From Streptomyces sp. NRRL B-3428 (lineage in GTDB: Bacteria > Actinomycetota > Actinomycetes > Streptomycetales > Streptomycetaceae), in contig JOGW01000025.1 in NCBI GenBank assembly GCA_000721375.1, forward strand, positions 35,918 to 99,917: a stretch of 64,000 nucleotides of DNA. The letters run 5' to 3'. Shown in pieces: positions 1-8,743 of the stretch (position 1 is its first letter; each line of letters opens with the position of its first letter). Both the position numbers and the translations under genes were made by a program. The notes under the pieces are model-generated. The model was not told the DNA's origin. It ran no database searches and saw nothing but the letters and a program-made list of their open reading frames with translations.

Positions 1-198
1 CCGGCGTTTGATGAAGCCGACCTGGGGGCCATTGCCATGGGTGACCACCACCCGGGCGCCGCCGCGCACCAGTGAGGCCACGGGAGCGGCCAACTGGCGC
101 GCCGCGTCGAACTGTTCGGCGATGGTGGCTCGCCGGCCGCCGCGCAGGAGCGCGTTGCCGCCGATGGCGAGCACGGTGGTGGGCTGAGTGGCGGGCAT
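1..198 (-). CDS. arcC: Carbamate kinase, N-terminal part (cut by window edge)
   Basis: The 66 visible codons begin MPATQPTTVLAIGGNALLRG and continue to THGNGPQVG. These are the two N-terminal signatures of carbamate kinase, which interconverts carbamoyl phosphate plus ADP with carbamate plus ATP in the cytoplasm. The ATG lies at 196-198 and the remaining about 240 residues lie outside the window. It diverges from the PucR regulator. With the FdrA/DUF1116/DUF2877 operon a few kilobases away it would take carbamoyl phosphate made by that complex and recover ATP, like AllK in the E. coli allantoin pathway. The family call comes from motifs; the pathway role is inferred from neighbours. Confidence 0.85.
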   Translation of the reverse strand, partial: MPATQPTTVLAIGGNALLRGGRRATIAEQFDAARQLAAPVASLVRGGARVVVTHGNGPQVGFIKRR

Positions 199-380
199 GC
201 CAGGACGATAGGAAGGGGGCCGCGGCGGGTCATGGGCAGCCAATGCCAGTACCGGGCAAGGCATGTTGACGTCTGCTGACAGTGTGGGCGGTTCGGCCTC
301 GAAGGCGGACGCTCACGCCAGGAGAAATCGTATACAGTCTTCCGTCCTGGCCGTTTACAGTCCATGAACTCGCGCCCATA

Positions 381-1952
381 GTGGCCAACGTGGCCGGTTC
401 CCCTGTGCTCGCCAGACGCACCGCCCCCGCCCCGGCACTGACCGTGGCGCAGGCGCTGGAGCTGCCCGCCCTCGCGGGCGCCCGGCTTGTCGCGGGGCAC
501 GCCGGTGCGCTGCATCCGATCCGGGTCGCCAACATCATGGAAGTCCCGGACATCGTCCGCTGGATGCGCGGCGGCGAGTTCCTGCTCACCACGGCCTATG
601 CCGTACGCGACGACGAACGGGCCCTTGCCGCACTCGTCCCGGAGATGGCCCGCCGAGGTCTTGCCGCGCTCGGCGTCAAGGTCGGCCCGTATCTTCCGGT
701 CCTGCCCGAGCCCATGCTGCGCCGCGCCGACGAACTCGGCTTCCCCATCGTGGAGTTGCCCGGCGAGGTGATGCTGAACGACATCCTCTCCGAGGTCATC
801 GGCACCGTGCTCAACCGTCAGGCGCTGAGCCTGGAGCGCACCCAGGCGCTGCGCGAACGGCTCTCGCAGGCGGTGCTCAGCGGCGGCTCGCACATGGAAC
901 TCGTCGTCCTGCTCGCCCATGAGACCGGCTGTCCCGCGGCCGTACGGGCCGTCGACGGCACTCTCCTCGCGGCGGCGGGTTCAGTGCCCGAGGGCAAGGC
1001 CCCGAACGTGATCCGGCCCATCACCGTGGGCGACCGGCCACGCGGCGAGGTGGCCCTGTGGAGTGCGGGTTCCCGTACGAGCGAGGCCGAACTCGCCCTG
1101 GCCGTCGAGCATGTGGCGAGCCTGGCCACCATGCTCCTTGTGCAGGAGCGTGCCCTTGCCGAACGCGAGCGCCGCTACCGCACCCTGCTGCTGACCGCCC
1201 TGGTGTCCAGCCCGCCCGGCGACCGCACCGAGGCCGCCCGGCGCGCAGCGGCACTCGGCTGGGACCTGGAACGCGCACGCGCCACCGTGGTCGTCGAGGT
1301 CGGTCCGGCGCCGGGCGCACGCGGCCACTCCCCGGCGACCGAGGAGCGGCTGCTGTCGGCCGCGCGCACCGCGCTCGGCGCGGGGACTCCGGCCTGGGGC
1401 ACTCCGGGCGGCATGACGCTGCTCGTCGAGCCGGGCCCCTCACTGCGGCGTACTTGCGCGGCCCTGCATCGCGCGGTCTCGGCGGCATGCCCGGCGGATA
1501 CGGTCAAGGTCGCCTCGGGTACGGTCCGCGCCGACTTCGTGGAACTGCATCTGAGCCACGGCGAAGCGCTCTCCGCGCTGGCCCTCGGCCGTGAACTGGA
1601 AGGACCCGCAGGGTCGTTCACCCGCCTGTACGAGGAGTGCGGGGTGTACCGGCTGCTCAACCAGCTGCCCGACACCGAACTGCGCTCCCTGGTGGCGGAG
1701 GCGCTCGGCCCGCTGATCGAGCACGACGCACGGCACGACAGCAGCCTGGTACACAGCCTCGGGGTGTATCTCCGGCGGGACCGCAACGGGGTGGACGCCG
1801 CCGAGGAACTGCACATCCACTACAACACCCTGCGCTATCGCCTGAAGCAGATCGAGAAGCTCACCGGCGCACCGGACAAGGATCCGATGCGCCGGCTGCA
1901 GACCGAACTGGCAGTGCACGCCCACCGGTTGCTCAGCGCACGGCTTCGGTGA
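381..1952 (+). CDS. PucR family transcriptional regulator
   Basis: A regulator of about 523 residues with the PucR layout. The N-terminal PucR sensor domain begins at TVAQALELPALAGARL and contains EVPDIVRWMRGGEFLLTTAY. A central GGDEF-like region follows, and the C-terminal helix-turn-helix is LHIHYNTLRYRLKQIEKLTG. PucR-type proteins control purine and ureide catabolism in several Gram-positive bacteria. Here it sits between carbamate kinase, an NCS1-type permease and the FdrA operon, so it is the likely local regulator. The start is uncertain: the frame is open from a GTG at 282, but the family alignment begins near residue 15 of the form starting at GTG 381; GTG 405 is also possible. Its 3' end overlaps the convergent permease gene by 20 bases. 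Confidence 0.85.
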   Translation: MANVAGSPVLARRTAPAPALTVAQALELPALAGARLVAGHAGALHPIRVANIMEVPDIVRWMRGGEFLLTTAYAVRDDERALAALVPEMARRGLAALGVKVGPYLPVLPEPMLRRADELGFPIVELPGEVMLNDILSEVIGTVLNRQALSLERTQALRERLSQAVLSGGSHMELVVLLAHETGCPAAVRAVDGTLLAAAGSVPEGKAPNVIRPITVGDRPRGEVALWSAGSRTSEAELALAVEHVASLATMLLVQERALAERERRYRTLLLTALVSSPPGDRTEAARRAAALGWDLERARATVVVEVGPAPGARGHSPATEERLLSAARTALGAGTPAWGTPGGMTLLVEPGPSLRRTCAALHRAVSAACPADTVKVASGTVRADFVELHLSHGEALSALALGRELEGPAGSFTRLYEECGVYRLLNQLPDTELRSLVAEALGPLIEHDARHDSSLVHSLGVYLRRDRNGVDAAEELHIHYNTLRYRLKQIEKLTGAPDKDPMRRLQTELAVHAHRLLSARLR

Positions 1953-3285
1953 CCGGTCGCGCCCGAGCGGTCTGCCGCGCCTCGCGCCACTGAGGCAGCG
2001 AGAACAGCAGGTACAGGATCGCGCCGGTCAGCGGCAGCGTGTGCCAGAGCTTGTCGTCGAAACCGAAGCCGAGGATCAGATTGATGCCGAGGCCCACGAA
2101 ATACGCCGCTACCGCACGCCAGTTGACCGCCGCCACGGCTGCCTCGGACAGGTCGTAGCGTCCGCGGCGCAGCAGGAAGTAGTCGGCGACGAGGATGCCG
2201 GGGATGAGCGGGATGGCGTAGCCGAGATAGCCGAGATAGGTCAGGAAGGCGTCGAGGATGCCGGCCGAAAGGCCGTAGTACGCGAGGCCGCAGGCCAGTA
2301 CGCCGGCGATCACGTTCACGGCGATACGCGGCAGGTCGACGGCGGTCCGGCCGGCGAGCGAGGCCGCGTACATGTTGTTGACCTCGTGCGGGAAACCCTG
2401 CACGAAGATCGCGAAGGTGGCGAGCGCACCGACACCCACGATGCCGAAAGCCTCGCCCATGTCCGCCTCGCGGACACCGAGTCCGAGCAGGATGCCGAGC
2501 ATGTTGAAGCCGAAGTTGCCGACCATGAACTCGGCGATCGTCGTGGTGTAGACGGTCCTCTTCGACTTGCCGAAGCGGGTGATGTCCGGGGTGACCGTGG
2601 CGCCGGTCATCCACTTGTTGACCCCGAGCGCGAACAGCGCGAAGGCGGTCGCCTCACCCGCGCGCGCCGGTTCGGCGTTCACGATCGCGCCGATCCCGCC
2701 CGCATGGTCGATCGCCGCGATCACCGCGATGACGACCGTGACCAGCATCAACGGCACGCTGATCCGGCCGACCCAGGTGAGGCCCTTGCCGAAGCCGACG
2801 ATGGACAGGGCGGTGTACATGGCGGTGAGGACGACGCAGTAGACCAGGCCGAGCCACGGGTCCTTGCCGCCGGGCAGCACACCGGCCGTGATGCCGGTGC
2901 TGTAGCCGACGAAGCCCGCCGAGAGCAGGGCGATGACCAGGGACGGCAGCCGGCTGCCGCCGCGCCCGAAGGCGGCCCTGAGGCCGAGCGCTGTCGTGAT
3001 GCGTTCGCGCTGGCCGATGAGCCCGCACAGGATCGACACCGCGCTGACCACGAGCGAGGAGCCGACGGCGATGAGGACGCCGGTCCAGAACGGGAAGAAG
3101 AGCCCGAGCGACATCCCGTAGAGCAGATCGGTGGCCGACACGGTGAAGCCCATGCGGACCAGGGTGATCGACAGGGTGGAGCGGCGTTCGTCCGGCGGCA
3201 GCCGGTCGGAGGCGAAGTCCTCGGTGGCTTCGGCGGCCCGCCGCGCGCGGGCGGCGGCTGTCTGATCCGTTCGTGAACTGTCCAT
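1933..3285 (-). CDS. NCS1-type cytosine/purine permease-like transporter
   Basis: A polytopic membrane protein of 450 residues starting at the ATG at 3283-3285 (MDSSRTDQTA), with a GAGG ribosome site about 10 bases upstream. The frame runs further upstream but that extension is Arg/Pro-rich and unlike a transporter. Many hydrophobic segments are visible. The stretches MSLGLFFPFWTGVLIAVGSS and FPHEVNNMYAASLAGR, preceded by the sequence around NFGFNMLGI, resemble CodB-like cytosine permeases of the NCS1 family, which take up nucleobases or hydantoin-type compounds by symport. Its position beside PucR and the FdrA operon suggests it imports the substrate of that pathway. The substrate itself cannot be read from the sequence. 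Confidence 0.8.
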   Translation of the reverse strand: MDSSRTDQTAAARARRAAEATEDFASDRLPPDERRSTLSITLVRMGFTVSATDLLYGMSLGLFFPFWTGVLIAVGSSLVVSAVSILCGLIGQRERITTALGLRAAFGRGGSRLPSLVIALLSAGFVGYSTGITAGVLPGGKDPWLGLVYCVVLTAMYTALSIVGFGKGLTWVGRISVPLMLVTVVIAVIAAIDHAGGIGAIVNAEPARAGEATAFALFALGVNKWMTGATVTPDITRFGKSKRTVYTTTIAEFMVGNFGFNMLGILLGLGVREADMGEAFGIVGVGALATFAIFVQGFPHEVNNMYAASLAGRTAVDLPRIAVNVIAGVLACGLAYYGLSAGILDAFLTYLGYLGYAIPLIPGILVADYFLLRRGRYDLSEAAVAAVNWRAVAAYFVGLGINLILGFGFDDKLWHTLPLTGAILYLLFSLPQWREARQTARARPVTEAVR

Positions 3286-3463
3286 CCGGGGGCACCTCTT
3301 CGTTGCTCGGCAGCTGGGGACGGGGAGCACGGATGCGGGTGTCCCGGAATGCTCGCCGCCGCCGGGTCGCACGACACTGTCAGCCGGTGCCAGCGATCCC
3401 GGCCGCGCTCCTGGCATCCCACGCCGAAGCGGAGACCCGGGGGGCGGACCGTACCGTCGGAAC

Positions 3464-5026
3464 ATGGAGCAAGCCACGGACGACACTGCCCCCGACGACG
3501 GCACGGTGCGCACCGTCAACTCCCTGCGCCGCGACACCTATGCCGACTCCGTAGCCCTGATGAGAGCCGCCCGCAGCATCAGCGAAATGCCTGGCGTGGC
3601 CGCCGCCAGTCTGGTGATGGCGACCGGGACGAACCTGCGTCTGCTCGCCGACGCCCACCTGCTCACGGCAGATGCCGGCGAGGCGGCCGAGGCGGGCCCC
3701 AATGATCTGATCGTGGCGATACGCGGCGAAGAGGCCGCCGTCGCCGACGCGTTGGCGGCCGTGGACGGCCTCCTCACACAGCCGGACTCCCCCACCGGCG
3801 CCCCCGAGGCACCGGCTGTCCGTGCCCTCACGGAAGCCGACCCCGCGACGGCCCTCGCCCTGATCTCCACCCCCGGCCCGTACGCCGCCGCCGAAGCACT
3901 CAAAGCCCTGCGCTGCGGGATGCACGCCTTCGTGTTCAGCGACAACGTCTCCCTCGACCAGGAGATCCGCATCAAACAGGAGGCCCACCGCGCGGGCCTG
4001 CTCGCCATGGGCCCCGACTGCGGTACGGCCGTCATCGACGGCATCCCGCTGGGTTTCGCCAATGCGCTGCGCCCCGGCCGTATCGGCCTGATCGGCGCTT
4101 CCGGTACGGGACTTCAGCAGGTGTCCTGCCTTCTGGACGCGTACGGCGAGGGCGTACGGCAGATGATCGGCACCGGTGGCCGTGACCTGAGCGCGGACGT
4201 CGGCGGTATCACCACCCTCGACGCGCTGGAACTCCTCGACGCCGACCCCGGCTGCGAGCTGATCGTCCTTGTCTCCAAGCCGCCCGCGCCCGAGGTGGCC
4301 GAGCGGGTACTCGACCGGGCCGCCCGCGCGGGCAAACCCGTCGTGGCCTGTTTCCTGGACGGCACCCACTCGTACGCGAGTGAGCGGGTCACCGTGGCGG
4401 GGACCCTGCGCGACGCGGCCGCCGCCGCGGTGGAGGTGCTCGGAGGCGAGGCGAAGGCCGCCTTCGCGCGGCCTCGGCTCCCCTTGTCCCACGGCTACTT
4501 GCTGCGCGCGCTGTACGCGGGCGGCACCTTCGCCTACGAGGCCAGGCAGCTGCTGCCCGATGCCGCGACGGCCACGCTCACGCCCTCCGCGTCGACTGAC
4601 ATCCGCCTGCCCGAGCGGGACCTGATCCTCGACCTGGGCGACGACGCGTACACCGCGGGCCGCCCCCATCCGATGATCGACCCGACCGTGCGCGCCGCAC
4701 ATCTGCGGGCCGCCCTCACCGATCCCCGCAGCGCCGTGGTCGTCCTCGACGTGGTGCTCGGCCATGGCGCGGGTCCCGATCCCGCGAGGGCGCTCGCCGT
4801 CGAGCTGGACCGGATACCGGCCGAACGACGGCCGCCCGTCGTGGCGTTCGTGGTCGGGACCGACGCCGATCCGCAAGGCCGTAGCGCTCAGGAAACGCGG
4901 TTGCGGGCGGCGGGCGTGCTGCTCGCGCCGACCAGCACGGACGCCATCGAGTGCGCGGCGGCGCTGCTGCCCTCGCACGGACACGAACGCGCCCATGAAC
5001 TCACCACTGCGGGAGGCGCCGTATGA
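3464..5026 (+). CDS. fdrA: FdrA-like (AllF-type) carbamoyltransferase subunit
   Basis: A 520-residue protein of the FdrA family, which has a succinyl-CoA-ligase-like fold. Signatures include GMHAFVFSDNVSLDQEI, MGPDCGTAVIDGIPLGFAN and GLIGASGTGLQQV (nucleotide/phosphate-binding loop), then TGGRDLSADVGG. In E. coli the homologue AllF with AllG and AllH forms oxamate carbamoyltransferase, releasing carbamoyl phosphate from oxalurate. The ATG at 3464 follows TACCGT by six bases with no clear ribosome site, which suggests a leaderless mRNA. The stop overlaps the DUF1116 start by four bases (ATGA), so the genes are translationally coupled. It is divergent from the permease. Family assignment is firm; exact substrate is inferred. 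Confidence 0.85.
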   Translation: MEQATDDTAPDDGTVRTVNSLRRDTYADSVALMRAARSISEMPGVAAASLVMATGTNLRLLADAHLLTADAGEAAEAGPNDLIVAIRGEEAAVADALAAVDGLLTQPDSPTGAPEAPAVRALTEADPATALALISTPGPYAAAEALKALRCGMHAFVFSDNVSLDQEIRIKQEAHRAGLLAMGPDCGTAVIDGIPLGFANALRPGRIGLIGASGTGLQQVSCLLDAYGEGVRQMIGTGGRDLSADVGGITTLDALELLDADPGCELIVLVSKPPAPEVAERVLDRAARAGKPVVACFLDGTHSYASERVTVAGTLRDAAAAAVEVLGGEAKAAFARPRLPLSHGYLLRALYAGGTFAYEARQLLPDAATATLTPSASTDIRLPERDLILDLGDDAYTAGRPHPMIDPTVRAAHLRAALTDPRSAVVVLDVVLGHGAGPDPARALAVELDRIPAERRPPVVAFVVGTDADPQGRSAQETRLRAAGVLLAPTSTDAIECAAALLPSHGHERAHELTTAGGAV

Positions 5027-6447
5027 CCGCACTGCTCATCGGGTCACCGCCCCGTATCGCCGCGGTCGGTGTACCGGAGTTCGCGCAGGTGCCGCGTACT
5101 GCCGGCGCCGAAGTCACCTCCCTGGACTGGCGGCCACCTGCCGCGGGCTCGGCGGAGCTGGCCTGGCGGCTCGCCGAACTCACCGGCCATCCGGCGGTCG
5201 AGGCCGCCAACCAGGAGGCGGTCGCCCGGCTGCTCGCCGTACGTCCCGTGTGGACCCGGGTCCTGCCGGCCCGCGAGGCGATCCCCGCGCTCGACGACGG
5301 ACGTCGGCTTCTGCTGCACGCGGGCCCGCCCATCGCCTGGCCCGACATGTGCGGTCCGATGCGCGCGGGTGTGATCGGTGCGGCGCTGCTCGAAGGCTGG
5401 GCGGACACTCCTGAGCAGGCCCAACATCTCGCGGACAGCGATGCGTTGGCGTTCGAACCCTGCCACCATCACGAGGCGGTGGGTCCGATGGGCGGGATCA
5501 TCTCGCCTTCGATGCCGCTGATCGAGGTCGAGGACCCGTCGACGGGCCGTCGCGCGTACTCGAACCTCAATGAGGGAGCGGGCCGTTGTCTGCGCTACGG
5601 CGCGCTGGGCGAGGACGTCATGGAGCGGCTGCGCTGGATGGGCTCGGTGCTCGCGCCCGCGTTGAGCGCCGCACTCGGTGCCCGCGGCGAAGGAGTCGAT
5701 CTGCGGGCGGTCACCGCGCAGGCGCTGCAGATGGGCGACGAGTGCCACAGCCGCAACACGGCCGCTTCGGCGCTGCTGCTGCGGGAGATGGCGGCGGACC
5801 TCGCCGAGACCCCCCACGCACGAACGGTCCTGCGCTTCCTGTCCGACAACCACTACTGGTTCCTCAACTTCTCGATGGCAGCGGCGAAACTGGCCACCTC
5901 CGCCGCACACGGGGTGGCCCACTCCACGCTCGTCACCGCCTTCGCCCGCAACGGCGTCGAGGTCGGCATCCGGGTCAGCGGCCTGGGCGACGCCTGGTTC
6001 ACGGCGCCCGCCACACAGGTCCGCGGCCTGTACTTCGCCGGATACGGGCCCGAGGACGCCAACCCCGACATCGGGGACAGCGCCATCACGGAGACATACG
6101 GGCTCGGCGGCTTCTCGTTGGCGGCGGCACCCGCGATCACCGGGTTCGTGGGCGGAACGGTCGAGGAGGCGCTGCGCACGAGCCGCGACATGGCCCGGAT
6201 CTCGCTCGCCCGCCACGAGGCCTACCGTCTGCCCGCACTCGGCGGGGTGGGCGCGCCGGTCGGGATCGATGTGCGGGCGGTGCTCGACACCGGGATCGCG
6301 CCGGTCGTGACGACGGGGATCTCCCATCGTGAGCCGGGCATCGGACAGATCGGCGCGGGCCTCACCCACGCTCCGCTGGAGTGCTTCCGCAAGGCACTGT
6401 CCGCGACGGCTGTGCCGCCGGACACCGGCCCACTCGGCTCATCGTGA
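5023..6447 (+). CDS. DUF1116 (YlbE/AllG-type) carbamoyltransferase subunit
   Basis: A 474-residue protein of the DUF1116 family, in the standard position behind FdrA. Conserved-looking segments include WPDMCGPMRAGVIGAALLEG, EPCHHHEAVGPMGGIISPSM, NLNEGAGRCLRYGALGEDV, MGDECHSRN and SDNHYWFLNFSMAAAK. In E. coli the homologue AllG is required for oxamate carbamoyltransferase activity with AllF and AllH. The start overlaps the fdrA stop (ATGA) and the stop overlaps the next start (GTGA), giving a three-gene coupled operon consistent with a stoichiometric complex. No rearrangement is visible. The protein is cytoplasmic, with no signal peptide. Confidence 0.85.
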   Translation: MTALLIGSPPRIAAVGVPEFAQVPRTAGAEVTSLDWRPPAAGSAELAWRLAELTGHPAVEAANQEAVARLLAVRPVWTRVLPAREAIPALDDGRRLLLHAGPPIAWPDMCGPMRAGVIGAALLEGWADTPEQAQHLADSDALAFEPCHHHEAVGPMGGIISPSMPLIEVEDPSTGRRAYSNLNEGAGRCLRYGALGEDVMERLRWMGSVLAPALSAALGARGEGVDLRAVTAQALQMGDECHSRNTAASALLLREMAADLAETPHARTVLRFLSDNHYWFLNFSMAAAKLATSAAHGVAHSTLVTAFARNGVEVGIRVSGLGDAWFTAPATQVRGLYFAGYGPEDANPDIGDSAITETYGLGGFSLAAAPAITGFVGGTVEEALRTSRDMARISLARHEAYRLPALGGVGAPVGIDVRAVLDTGIAPVVTTGISHREPGIGQIGAGLTHAPLECFRKALSATAVPPDTGPLGSS

Positions 6448-7460
6448 GCCCGGCCGCCCTGACCTGCTCGCCGTCCACGCTGGTCGCACCGCTGATCCAC
6501 GGCCGGCGGCGGCACGCGCGGGTGGTCGGGGCGACCAGGGCCGCGGTGTATCTCCTGCCGTACGGGGACGAGCCGTCGCCCCCGTACGGTCGGGGGGCGC
6601 CCCGCTCGTACGGGAAGGGGTCACTCTTCCCGTACGGGCCAGGGCCGCGCCCGGCTGCGAACCCGGGCGGTGATCCTCTTCACACGGGACCCCTCGACGG
6701 GGAATCAACCCCCGTACAGGAAAAGACGTCTTCCTCCCCGTACGGGCCGAACTCCCTTTTCGCTCTGGTGACTTGTACCGGAGTCCGGGTCCCGGCGGCC
6801 GTTCTGCTGTCCCCCGCAGCGGGCGGGAACCCCTTCGCCGGGATCACACCGGGCGCGGTCGCCCGGGTCGGCGGCGGCCGGATCGAATGGGGGCCGCTGC
6901 GCCTGGCGGCCGGGGTGTCCTGGGCACCGCCCCGTGTCCAGGACATACCGGTCGCGGCAGCACTGCCGGTCCTCGCTCGGCTGAGTCCGCCGCGCCGACT
7001 CCCCGCATCCATCGCACCGTTCACCGGCCGACTGATCGAGGCGCTGCGGTCCGGCACGCCGCAGGCCCTTCGCGACCCCGCCCTCGCCCTCCTGGGCCGA
7101 GGCCCCGGCCTCACCCCCTCCGGCGACGACTACCTCTGCGGTCTGCTGCTCGCCGCCCAGGTGGCACGGGCGAGTTGGCTCCGCCCCTTGAGCGCCGCCC
7201 TCGCCGACGCCCACAACCGCACCACCTTCGTCTCCGCTTCCCTCCTCACCCATGCCGTCCGCGGCCACTGCATCCCCCAGGCCGCCGACCTCCTGCGCGC
7301 CACGACCGAAGCGGGCAGCGTGCCCGCCGCACCGCTGGCCGGCCTGCTCTCCGTCGGCCACAGTTCGGGCTCCGATCTGCTGCACGGCCTGTGCGGGGGC
7401 GCCCGGCTGCTGACCTCGGAGCGGGAGTTCCCGACGGTGGACGCCGGGGCGGGCCGGTGA
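6444..7460 (+). CDS. DUF2877 (YlbF/AllH-type) carbamoyltransferase subunit with repeat-expanded linker
   Basis: A 338-residue protein that starts at the GTG overlapping the DUF1116 stop. The C-terminal half carries the DUF2877 hallmark GRGPGLTPSGDDYLCGLLLA followed by FVSASLLTHAVRGH. In E. coli AllH completes the oxamate carbamoyltransferase. Residues about 39-102 look inserted: PYG occurs repeatedly (PYGDEP, PYGRG, PYGPG, PYGPN) with Pro/Gly/Ser filler, and the DNA there carries six CCGTACGG-type palindromes. The reading frame survives, so the gene is probably functional with an expanded disordered loop. It is the last gene of the operon; hairpins follow at 7466-7505. Confidence 0.8.
   Translation: MSPAALTCSPSTLVAPLIHGRRRHARVVGATRAAVYLLPYGDEPSPPYGRGAPRSYGKGSLFPYGPGPRPAANPGGDPLHTGPLDGESTPVQEKTSSSPYGPNSLFALVTCTGVRVPAAVLLSPAAGGNPFAGITPGAVARVGGGRIEWGPLRLAAGVSWAPPRVQDIPVAAALPVLARLSPPRRLPASIAPFTGRLIEALRSGTPQALRDPALALLGRGPGLTPSGDDYLCGLLLAAQVARASWLRPLSAALADAHNRTTFVSASLLTHAVRGHCIPQAADLLRATTEAGSVPAAPLAGLLSVGHSSGSDLLHGLCGGARLLTSEREFPTVDAGAGR
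6558..6745. repeat. Cluster of CCGTACGG palindromes inside the DUF2877 gene
   Basis: Copies of CCGTACGG, or close variants, lie at 6558-6565, 6582-6589, 6607-6614, 6630-6637, about 6712-6719 (CCGTACAG) and 6738-6745. They are embedded in frame and encode PYG or SYG. The spacing is irregular, so this is not a clean tandem array. Similar GTACGG units build the 24-bp array at 39048-39167. Confidence 0.65.
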
Positions 7461-7465
7461 CGAAC

Positions 7466-7505
7466 GTCCCGCGACGACGGGACCTTCGCCCGCCTGCCGA
7501 CAGGC
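7466..7505 (+). terminator. Two small hairpins after the FdrA operon
   Basis: GTCCCG (7466-7471) pairs with CGGGAC (7478-7483), and GCCTG (7492-7496) pairs with CAGGC (7501-7505). There is no T-tract, as is usual in high-GC genomes. Likely 3' end of the fdrA operon transcript. Confidence 0.4.
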
Positions 7506-7563
7506 GCCTCTTAACTAGCGTTTACGGCACATCCCAGGCCGTTCGCGTTGGCAGGAGTACCTC

Positions 7564-8649
7564 ATCAACACCCAGCACAAGACCGTCGCCGTCCTTTCCG
7601 GCATAGCCCTCACCGCGGCCACCCTGACCGCGTGCGGCGCGGGCGAGAAGATCAGCGCGGGTCTGCAGCTGAAGGGTGCCTTCGAGAAACTGATGGAGCA
7701 GCGGCAGATCTCCGCCGAGCTCTCCTTCGACGGCACCGCGGACGAGATCTGGGCCCAGCTGAAGAAGGACGACGCCGACACGACCCGCACCGTGGCACGG
7801 AACTTCGCCGACGCACGGGTGTCCTTCTCGCTCGGCGCCGACAAGCCGCTCGACTCGCTCTCCGAGAAGGAGTGGGAGAAGGCCGCGGTCTCCTTCGGCC
7901 TCGCACTGGGTCCGGGCAAGGACCTGATCGAGGCACGGGCGGTGGGCGACTCCCTCTACGTACGCGGCGACATCAAGGGACTCATCGAGAAGACCGGGGC
8001 CGACACACAGCGCGACGACCTCGCCCTGCTCGACCAGATGACGGACGCCGTGGACGAACTGCCGGACGCGCTCGGCTCGATCAAGGATGCGCTGCACGGG
8101 AAGTGGATCGAGTTCGACCCGAAGGACTTCGAGGAGTTCTCCGCCGAGCAGTTCACCGAGGAGGGTGACAACTCGCTCTTCCCCGGCGCGGTTCTGGGCG
8201 AGTTCAGCGCCAAGGACAAGCAGAAGGCCCTCGAAGCCATCGGCAAGGCCCTCGGCAAGAACGTGGACATCAAGGCCGACGGAGAGAAGAACGGCGTCGA
8301 GCGGTTCACCCTCACGTTGCCCGCGCGCGACACCGCGGCAGACCTGCTCAAGGGCCTGAAGCCGCTGGAGGACAAGCTGGGCCTGTCCGAGGTCAACGCG
8401 AAGGACTTCGCGGACCGGGACGTCCGGATCACCATCGCGGTGAAGGACGGCATGGTGAACAAGCTGAGCTTTGACCCCGGACGCCTCGACCCGAACTCCG
8501 AAGCGGCGCTGCCGGTCACCCTCTCCCTCAAGGCGGGCGGCAGCCCGGTGAAGGCGCCCACCGACGCCAAGAAGCTCAACCCGCAGGACATCTTCGGCGC
8601 GTTCGCCTACACGGCGATGCAGAACGGCGAGTGGCAGAACGCCAGGTGA
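7564..8649 (+). CDS. Secreted lipoprotein with apparent AUC start codon
   Basis: A lipoprotein of about 361 residues. The signal peptide runs through VAVLSGIALTAATLTACG, giving a lipobox LTAC with Cys at residue 24. The mature part is Lys/Asp/Leu-rich (LSFDGTADEIWAQLK, KDFEEFSAEQFTEE) and resembles streptomycete LppX/LprG-like hypothetical lipoproteins, without a named domain. No ATG, GTG or TTG opens this frame upstream of the signal peptide: the frame is closed by TAG at 7516. The only codon correctly spaced from a good ribosome site (GCAGGAG, 7551-7557) is ATC at 7564. Starting at the first internal ATG (7693) would delete the signal peptide. A mutated or erroneous ATG is the alternative. 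Confidence 0.75.
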   Translation: MNTQHKTVAVLSGIALTAATLTACGAGEKISAGLQLKGAFEKLMEQRQISAELSFDGTADEIWAQLKKDDADTTRTVARNFADARVSFSLGADKPLDSLSEKEWEKAAVSFGLALGPGKDLIEARAVGDSLYVRGDIKGLIEKTGADTQRDDLALLDQMTDAVDELPDALGSIKDALHGKWIEFDPKDFEEFSAEQFTEEGDNSLFPGAVLGEFSAKDKQKALEAIGKALGKNVDIKADGEKNGVERFTLTLPARDTAADLLKGLKPLEDKLGLSEVNAKDFADRDVRITIAVKDGMVNKLSFDPGRLDPNSEAALPVTLSLKAGGSPVKAPTDAKKLNPQDIFGAFAYTAMQNGEWQNAR

Positions 8650-8690
8650 CCGGCTCACGGGGCGATGCTCTCGGCGGTCGCCGTACCGAC

Positions 8691-8726
8691 CTGGTCCGCG
8701 TACCGACACGTCGATACGCGGACCAG
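8691..8726. terminator. Bidirectional terminator between lipoprotein gene and tuf3
   Basis: A perfect 12-bp inverted repeat: CTGGTCCGCGTA (8691-8702) and TACGCGGACCAG (8715-8726) with a 12-base loop. It lies between two convergent genes. Confidence 0.7.
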
Positions 8727-8743
8727 ACACCGCTACCCGCGAA

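Noticed and set aside
266..340. Promoter for pucR from TTGACG (266-271)
   Set aside because: No acceptable -10 at 16-18 bases; TATACA at 331 lacks a -35. Not called as a feature.
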